A stretch of DNA of 64,000 nt from Flavobacterium ginsengisoli. GTDB lineage: Bacteria > Bacteroidota > Bacteroidia > Flavobacteriales > Flavobacteriaceae. Shown piece after piece: positions 58,105 through 64,000 of the stretch. Both the position numbers and the translations under genes were made by a program. The stretch covers positions 310,001-374,000 of the forward strand of contig NZ_CP121110.1 in the NCBI RefSeq assembly GCF_029625315.1, in the 5' to 3' direction. The notes beneath the pieces are model-generated. The model did not search any database. It worked only from the letters and a program-made list of their open reading frames with translations, and had not been told where the DNA came from. The first letter of the stretch is position 1; each line of letters starts with the position of its first letter.

Positions 58105-58762
58105 ATGGAAAAAGAAAATACCACAAAAATAAAAGGAGAAATTTTGCTGGGTATTATTTTTGCCCTAGAATTATACGCCTTGCCTGTACAGTTTTATTTA
58201 CTGTTGAAAAATCCTGAATTCACTTTTTTTAGTGCAAGCAGTTCGTTTTTTTAGTTTCTTTACCATTACAACCAATACGATTGTTTTTATTTGCAGTGCT
58301 TTGTTATTATTTGGCGGCAAAAGTAAGGCAAATGCTTTTTTCAGAAAGTGTACTACTATTACGGCCATTACAGTTTATATATTGATTGTCGGAATTGTTT
58401 TTAATGTGCTCCTTCGCCCAATTTTAGATTTGCAAGGACACCATCGCATTGTAAGCGAAATTTTCCATACTGTTGTACCAGTTTTATTTTTCTTTTTCTG
58501 GCTGTTTTTTGTAAGTCCAGAAAAGATCTCTTTTAAAACCATTTGGTTTTGGTTGGTTTACCCGATTATTTACATGATTTATACCATAATCCACGGTTTT
58601 ATTTCTAGTTTTTATCCTTATCCTTTTATTGATGTTACTAAGCTCGGATTGCAAACAGCACTCATAAACGGAGTTTTCGTTTTAATCTCTTTTGTGGTAT
58701 TGTCTGTGATTTTGATTTCGATTTCAAAAATTAGGACTAAGAAGATTAGCTTGGAAAACTAA
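58105..58762 (+). pseudogene. Pr6Pr-family six-TM membrane protein, one frame break
   Basis: ATG 58105 starts MEKENTTKIKGEILLGIIFA and the frame stops at 58254. A second frame continues VRFFSFFTITTNTIVFICSA and four further membrane helices. GCAAGC at 58234-58239, reduced to GCAGC, joins them as FFSAAVRFFSFF and gives 218 residues with about six membrane helices. RFFSFFTI is the typical Pr6Pr motif. Function of the family is unknown. An ORF caller would wrongly start this gene at 58232 and lose the first helix. Confidence 0.78.
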
Positions 58763-58986
58763 AATAAAATATGCAATCTTCTAGTCAGGAATTGGCAAAA
58801 AAAGGAACTTTCTTCTTTCCTTCTTTCTTCTGAAATTTTTCTACAAACTTCCGATGGCATTAATTTAATAGATCAAAAATATCTTCATTTTTGTATCTAA
58901 ACTTTATTTTAAGGTTGTAATTGATTGTTTTTTAGGTTATTAAAGATGAAAATTCATTACCTGAATATTGCGTAATTACTGGTCTG
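58763..58986 (+). other. Intergenic stretch without visible features
   Basis: The gap 58763-59067 holds no credible ORF or repeat in its first ~220 bp. The remainder is the operator and promoter of the BlaI gene. Confidence 0.5.
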
Positions 58987-59042
58987 ACTAATTAATTAGT
59001 ACAAATATTAATCAATTAGTTTTGCTACTAATTAATTAGTAG
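58987..59042 (+). promoter_or_regulatory. Two palindromic BlaI-type operators
   Basis: ACTAATTAATTAGT occurs at 58987-59000 and again at 59027-59040. The second copy extends to the 18-bp perfect palindrome CTACTAATTAATTAGTAG (59025-59042). Their centres are 40 bp apart, about four helical turns. Position and symmetry fit binding of the BlaI dimer encoded directly downstream. Confidence 0.75.
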
Positions 59043-59051
59043 TTATATTTG
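59022..59051 (+). promoter_or_regulatory. Flavobacterial promoter of blaI with the operator between its boxes
   Basis: TTG at 59022-59024 and TATATTTG at 59044-59051 are 19 bp apart, matching TTG-N17-23-TAnnTTTG. The 18-bp palindrome occupies the spacer, so repressor binding would block the polymerase. Confidence 0.7.
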
Positions 59052-59067
59052 TCAAAAGATTTCTACT

Positions 59068-59430
59068 ATGATAAAATTAGCCAAACGAGAAGAACAGATT
59101 ATGCAGGTTTTTTGGGATTTAAACAAAGCCTTCATCAGAGACATTATTCCATTGTTGCCAGATCCGAAACCACATTATAATAGTGTTGCAACGATTGTCA
59201 AAATATTAGAAGAAAAAGGGTTTCTAAATCGGGAAACAATAGGGAATATGCATTGCTTTTTTCCGGTAATTCAAAGAGAAGAATATCAACAATTTGCGCT
59301 TAAAGATGTTGTGAGTCAATATTTTGATAATTCGTATCCACGTATGCTTGCCTTTTTTGCTAAAGAGCAAAAATTAACCGAAAAAGAATTGGACGAAATC
59401 GTAAACATGATAAAAAAAGATTCTATATGA
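59068..59430 (+). CDS. blaI: BlaI/MecI/CopY-family repressor
   Basis: 120 residues. A winged helix covers ~1-75 (LAKREEQIMQVFWDLNKAFI, PHYNSVATIVKILEEKGFLN) followed by a dimerisation helix region. The family represses its own operon until a membrane metalloprotease of the BlaR1/M56 type inactivates it. The stop codon overlaps the start of the M56 gene (ATGA at 59427-59430), showing translational coupling. Two palindromes and a promoter lie just upstream. No beta-lactamase gene is seen nearby, so the signal is probably something else. Confidence 0.92.
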   Translation: MIKLAKREEQIMQVFWDLNKAFIRDIIPLLPDPKPHYNSVATIVKILEEKGFLNRETIGNMHCFFPVIQREEYQQFALKDVVSQYFDNSYPRMLAFFAKEQKLTEKELDEIVNMIKKDSI

Positions 59431-61442
59431 TACCATATATTCTATACACAGCGCTTATTCTTTTTGCTTGTCTTATGTTTTATAAGTCTGCTTTTGCAGA
59501 AGGAAACTTTTTATAATTTGAATAGATTTATTTTGCTGGCGTGCATGCTAGTAGCTTTTACTTTGCCGTTGCTCCCGATTCCGCAAGCAATTCTCCCTTC
59601 AAAAACAAAAAGAAACTGCGGCTATTCCTTCCATAAAAAAAACATTTGCAAAAGAATCAACTGCTGAGCTGAAAACACTTCCTGTAAATGAAGTTTTAGT
59701 AAATGAAACAAAGCAACAGTTTAATATGTCTTTGATCCTACAGTGGATAGTGTATTTGTATTGGTTTGGTGTCATTGTTTTTGCGCTTAATTTTTTGATG
59801 CAAGCGGTTATATTATTTTACAGAGCGTACACATCAGAGATTATTAGGGATGGAAAATTTAGAATTGTCGAAATAACAGGCGATAAAGCACCTTGTTCTT
59901 TTGCTAATAATATTTTTATAAATCCTGAAAAATACGAATGGGAAACGTACAATCAGATTTTGCTCGCATGAAAAAATTCACATTGAGCAAAAACATACTA
60001 TTGATCTTTTGCTTGCAGAAATCGTACTTGTTTTTCAGTGGTTTAATCCTTTTGCTTGGCAATGGCGAAAAGCATTAGAAAGTAATCTTGAATTTTTGAC
60101 TGATAACGAAATGCTACAACAAGGTAGCGTAGAAAAAGAAAGTTATCAATTTAGCCTGCTAAAAGTAGCGGCGCCACAATTTCCTTTGAGTCTTACAACT
60201 AATTATAATCAATCATTACTCAAAAAACGAATCATTATGATGAATTCAAAAAAATCAAACGTAAACACAACATGGAAATATTTTTTCCTGTTACCATTAT
60301 TGGTATTGTTTGCCTGCCTTTTTAATCAACCGGCAGCGCAAAGTCAGACGCTAACTTCGAATATTAAAAACGAAGGAACTAAAGCGAGTCCAAACACTCA
60401 AAAGGGTGATCAAACGGAAGGAAACTGGTTTGCCACAATCAAAGGCAATAAAGTAGAAATGGAGTTTAAAAACGACGAGAATAGTCATTCTACTCATACT
60501 TATGATATTAGCGAGTTTAGCGGATTATCAAAAGATAAACAAGGAACATTTTCTCTAACGCGTGAAGCGGGAACAATGAACTTTACCGGAAAATTTGAAG
60601 GAAATAGTGGAAAGGGAACGTATAAGTTTGTTGGCAATAAAAATTTCGCCAAAGAAATGGTCGCACAAGGGATTACATTGGCAGATGATACAGATCTTAT
60701 GGTTTTCTTTGCTGTAAATATAAAAACGTCGTATGTAAAAATGCTGCATAAAAAAGGGTATAAAAATGTAGACAAAGAACAAGTAATTCCGTTGGCGGCT
60801 TTAAACGTAAGTGAAGATTACATCGATTCTATTAAAGATGCCGGAATTGGAAATATAGATATTGAAACGCTGATTCCTTTTAAATCCTTAAACATTGATA
60901 AAGCTTTTATTGAAGATATTATTAAATCGGGTTATAAAAATGTTTCACCAGAAAATCTGATCACTTTAAAATCTCAAAATATTGACGGAAAGTATATTAA
61001 TGATTACCGTTCTTCGACAAAAACAAAAAAGAATGAAAGTGGAGAAGAAAATGAGGACAATATTGTTGCTTTCAAAACTTTAAACATAGATAAAGCTTAT
61101 ATTGATTCTTTTAAGAAAATGGGTTATAATGATCTTTCAAATGACGACTTAATTGCTTTAAAAGCTTTAAATGTAACTCCAGAATATGTTACTCAATTCG
61201 AAAAAGTAGGTTATAAAAACATTTCGTCTGAAAATCTTGCGGCTTTAAAATCGCAAAATATCACGGCAGATTTAATTAAGGAATATAAGGATTTGGGTTT
61301 TTCAGATCTAGATTTAAATGATATTGTGGGTGCAAAAGCGGTTGGTGCAACGCCAACTTTCATTAAAGCTATGAGAGAAAAAGGACATAACTTTAAAGGT
61401 ATTGAAAAGTATATAGCTTTAAAAGCAGTTGTTGGCAACTAA
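59427..61442 (+). pseudogene. BlaR1-like M56 membrane metalloprotease with C-terminal repeat region; three frame breaks
   Basis: ATG 59427 overlaps the blaI stop. Three insertions break the frame: GTCTGC at 59486-59491, GCAAGC at 59583-59588 and GCTCGC at 59962-59967. Each reverts to GCTGC or GCAGC and the joins read FYKLLLQKETFYNLNRF, PIPQQFSLQKQ and QILLHEKIHIEQKHTID. The last contains the zinc motif HEKIH. The repaired protein has 670 residues with four or so membrane helices. After a further helix (FFLLPLLVLFACLF), residues ~330-670 form an extracytoplasmic domain. It ends in repeats of the type LKALNVTPEYVTQFEKVGYK, not a penicillin-binding domain. It probably senses an unknown ligand and relieves BlaI repression. 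Confidence 0.85.
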
Positions 61443-61531
61443 GCTAATATTGCTTTTGATAGTTAAAGCAATACATTTTCTCTGTAAATAAAATATTTCA
61501 AGTTGTAAGACTACAATCAAAATATATTAAT

Positions 61532-61567
61532 AAAGCCCGAATCTACAGATTTGGGCTTCATTTTTTA
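61532..61567 (+). terminator. Rho-independent terminator after the M56 gene
   Basis: AAGCCCGAATCT pairs with AGATTTGGGCTT (one G-U pair) and a T run follows. The rest of the gap 61443-61737 shows nothing else recognisable. Confidence 0.85.
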
Positions 61568-61737
61568 GACAACTTCAAAAACAGTTGTTTTAAAATAGCA
61601 TACTCAACACGAATTATTTAAATAAAATCATTTTATACCAAAATGCTGTAAAAAATGTTGTTGGTCGAAATTCTATTCGAGAGATTTCAATTTATACTAC
61701 ATTTATGCTTTATAGACTATTCTAAAGCAAATCAGCA

Positions 61738-63831
61738 ATGAAAAAAATATTTCTTTCCTTATGTCTTTTTGGTGTAATTTCTAGTGCTTCAAGTCAGGAA
61801 TTGGCAAATGCACCTAAGCCTTTTGGACCAGTTCCGACCCAGAAACAAATTGATTGGCAGGAAATGGAATTTTATGCTTTTGTGCACTTTTCATTAAATA
61901 CTTTCACGAATAAAGAATGGGGTTATGGAGACGAATCACCAGAACTTTTTAATCCGTCGCAGTTAGACGTTCGCCAATGGGCGCGCGTGGTAAAAGAGGC
62001 TGGAATGAAAGGAATTATTTTGGTTGCCAAACATCATGACGGTTTCTGTTTATGGCCTTCAGCTTATACAGAACGTTCTGTAAAAAATTCTCCGTGGGAA
62101 AATGGAAAAGGAGATTTGGTAAAAGAACTGGCTGCTGCCTGTAAAGAATACGATTTAAAATTAGGATTATATCTTTCTCCTTGGGATAGAAATCATCCAC
62201 AATACGGCAAACCAGAATATATATCGTATTTCAGAAATCAGTTAAAAGAATTATTGACGAATTATGGAGACGTTTTCGAAATGTGGTTTGACGGAGCAAA
62301 TGGCGGAGACGGTTATTATGGTGGTGCAAACGAAACTAGAAAAATCAATTCTTTGACTTATTATAATTGGGATGAAACGTATAAGCTAATTTACGATATC
62401 GCGCCAAAAACGCTAGTTTGGGGAGTTGGACCATCTGAAGCAAGATGGATTGGAAATGAAGAAGGACGCGCAGGAAAAACGAATTGGTCGTTACTTCGTC
62501 AGAAAGATGAATTGGCTGGAAAAGTACATTACTCTGAGTTTATGTCTGGGCATGAAGATGGAGAAAAATGGGTTCCTGGCGAAGCCGATGTTTCCATTAG
62601 ACCAGGATGGTTTTATCATTCAGTAGAAGACGATAAAGTGCGTTCGCTTGACGAAATGGTCGATATTTATTATGAATCGATTGGACGAAATGCGACTTTA
62701 TTATTAAATCTTCCAGTTGATACGCGTGGTTTAGTTCATGAAAATGACGAAGCAAGATTGAAAGAATTGGTTGCCACAATTAAAGCCGATTTCAAAAAAG
62801 AACTATTGGCAGGAACTCAGGTTCAAGCTTCAAATATTCGTGCAAACGATTCTAATTTTGGTCCGCAGAATGTTATTGACGGAAATAAAAATACGTATTG
62901 GGCAACTGACGATAAAGTGAAACAAGCTACAGTTGAATTTACGTTTAAAAAGCCAACTGCAATCAATAGAGTTTTGCTTCAAGAATATATTAAACTTGGA
63001 CAGCGTGTAAAAGCATTTTCGGTAGAAGCAAAAGTTGACGGACAATGGAAAACAATCGCCAACGAAACGACAATTGGCTACAAAAGGATTTTACGTTTAG
63101 ATCGCGTTACGGCTTCTGCACTTAGAATAAATATTCTGGATGCAAAAGCAGGATTTGTAATTAGTGCAATTGAGGCATATAATGCGCCAACTTTTGTAAA
63201 AGAACCTCAAATTCTTCGTGATAAAAATGGCTTGGTTACGATTAAATCGGAAGAAGGAAATGCAGTTTATTATTCGCTTGACGGAAAAAATCCTTCAGAA
63301 AAAAGTACTTTATACAAAACTCCATTCGTATATAATAAAGCAGTAGAAATAAAAGCTATTTCGAGAAATACAAAAGAGAAAATTAATAGCGCGGTAAAAA
63401 CAGCTAAATATGGTGTTTCTAAAGAGAAATGGAGAGTGATTTCTATTTCAAGCGGAGACAATAAATCGGTTGAACGAATTATTGATGGCGATGCGAATAC
63501 CGATTGGGCTTTTGGAAACAATGAAAATAAATTGCCGCAGGTAGTCATTATTGATATGGGCGAATTGCATACGATAAATGGCTTTACTTATACGCCACAG
63601 CAAGTTGGAAATAATTTGAATTTGATTTCGAATTACGAATTCTATACGAGCGAAGATAATATTACTTGGACGAAACAATCTGAGGGAGAATTCTCCAATA
63701 TCAAACATAATCCAATTGAACAGCTTAAGAGTTTTACTGCGGTAAAAGCTAGATTTTTAAGATTTGTTGCCACAGCAGCTGTTGGGAAAACACAAACAGT
63801 TTCGATAGCCGAAATAGGTGTTGTGGAATAA
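61738..63831 (+). CDS. GH29 alpha-L-fucosidase with two F5/8-type (CBM32-like) domains
   Basis: 697 residues with signal peptide MKKIFLSLCLFGVISSASSQ. The GH29 TIM barrel runs to ~345 (HFSLNTFTNKEWGYGDESPE, ILVAKHHDGFCLWPS), with the nucleophile Asp in FEMWFDGANGG (~184). A discoidin-like domain follows (~350-480), then a chitobiase-like Fn3 strand region (VYYSLDGKNPSEKSTLYKTP) and a second discoidin-like domain to the end. The general acid, variable in the family, is not identifiable by eye. It should release alpha-L-fucose from xyloglucan, arabinogalactan or RG-II chains. It is separated from the other enzymes by the 6.5-kb island of ordinary genes. Confidence 0.9.
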   Translation: MKKIFLSLCLFGVISSASSQELANAPKPFGPVPTQKQIDWQEMEFYAFVHFSLNTFTNKEWGYGDESPELFNPSQLDVRQWARVVKEAGMKGIILVAKHHDGFCLWPSAYTERSVKNSPWENGKGDLVKELAAACKEYDLKLGLYLSPWDRNHPQYGKPEYISYFRNQLKELLTNYGDVFEMWFDGANGGDGYYGGANETRKINSLTYYNWDETYKLIYDIAPKTLVWGVGPSEARWIGNEEGRAGKTNWSLLRQKDELAGKVHYSEFMSGHEDGEKWVPGEADVSIRPGWFYHSVEDDKVRSLDEMVDIYYESIGRNATLLLNLPVDTRGLVHENDEARLKELVATIKADFKKELLAGTQVQASNIRANDSNFGPQNVIDGNKNTYWATDDKVKQATVEFTFKKPTAINRVLLQEYIKLGQRVKAFSVEAKVDGQWKTIANETTIGYKRILRLDRVTASALRINILDAKAGFVISAIEAYNAPTFVKEPQILRDKNGLVTIKSEEGNAVYYSLDGKNPSEKSTLYKTPFVYNKAVEIKAISRNTKEKINSAVKTAKYGVSKEKWRVISISSGDNKSVERIIDGDANTDWAFGNNENKLPQVVIIDMGELHTINGFTYTPQQVGNNLNLISNYEFYTSEDNITWTKQSEGEFSNIKHNPIEQLKSFTAVKARFLRFVATAAVGKTQTVSIAEIGVVE

Positions 63832-63889
63832 AAGTCCTTTTTTTGGAAAAAAAGTTGTTTTAAAAAGAGCCGATATTGTAATTGTATAT

Positions 63890-63990
63890 TATTTCTATAA
63901 ATATTAAGCTTCCCGAAGCTTATAAAAAAAGGAGTTGCTTTTTTGAAACTGTCCTATTTTGTCTTTTGCCGAAGCTTAGCCGTTATTAGT
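63890..63990 (+). repeat. R6-type hairpin repeats at the window end
   Basis: ATTTCTATAAATATTAAGCT followed by TCCCGAAGCTTATAAA, and later GCCGAAGCTTAGCCG, resemble the boxes at 40317 and 54765. No gene is visible after 63831. Confidence 0.55.
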
Positions 63991-64000
63991 CGAATTTTTA

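Noticed and set aside
60010..60020. GCTTGC at the LLLAEIV segment of the M56 gene as a possible fourth break there
   Set aside because: Once the insertion at 59962-59967 is removed, this stretch reads in frame as DLLLAEIVLVFQWF, so no correction is needed.
59068..61442. Beta-lactam resistance operon
   Set aside because: There is a BlaI/M56 pair but no beta-lactamase, and the sensor lacks penicillin-binding motifs.

Overview
The window looks like a chromosomal segment of a Flavobacterium-type member of the Bacteroidota. It is AT-rich, has a SusC/SusD outer-membrane pair, has a TTG-N19-TAnnTTTG promoter, and shows almost no Shine-Dalgarno sequences. All genes I can support lie on the + strand. 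Roughly 1-54.7 kb, plus 61.7-63.8 kb, is one very large polysaccharide utilization locus aimed at pectin and its side chains. Nearly every product starts with a signal peptide or lipobox.

Layout. 1-9.9 kb: the 3' part of a sialate O-acetylesterase, a DUF5703 protein, a PL1 pectate lyase, a GH127/146-type beta-L-arabinofuranosidase and a CE8 pectin methylesterase. 10.2-15.9 kb: a long leader, then susC and susD. 16-20.3 kb: two paralogous PL1 lyases around a DUF3826 gene. 20.5-30.1 kb: a DUF6298 beta-helix protein, GH140, GH28, GH43 and a beta-propeller enzyme resembling GH145. 30.2-43.2 kb: two GH78 rhamnosidases, an STN-esterase fusion, GH95, an MGH1-like lipoprotein and one unrelated membrane protein. 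43.3-54.7 kb: a sialidase-fold lipoprotein, a sugar-isomerase-like lipoprotein, a GH67N-like hydrolase and two GH2 enzymes. 55-61.4 kb: an island of ordinary genes (SDR, AraC regulator, MazG-like, YdeI-like, Pr6Pr, BlaI and an M56 sensor). 61.7-63.8 kb: GH29.

How they work together (inference). CE8 de-esterifies homogalacturonan, and the three PL1 enzymes and GH28 cut it. GH78, GH127/146, GH43, GH2, GH95, GH29, GH140 and the esterases strip rhamnose, arabinose, galactose, fucose or L-galactose, apiose and acyl groups from branched regions. SusCD imports the oligosaccharides. No rhamnogalacturonan lyase (PL9, PL11), GH105 or hybrid two-component regulator is visible here.

Two structural observations stand out. 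First, eight genes carry frame breaks. Eleven of the twelve breaks are single-base insertions that, when removed, restore both the reading frame and a GCTGC/GCAGC motif. This points to systematic sequencing errors at a modified GCWGC site rather than real gene decay. Second, most intergenic gaps hold one of several hairpin-forming repeat families, in one place nested inside each other.
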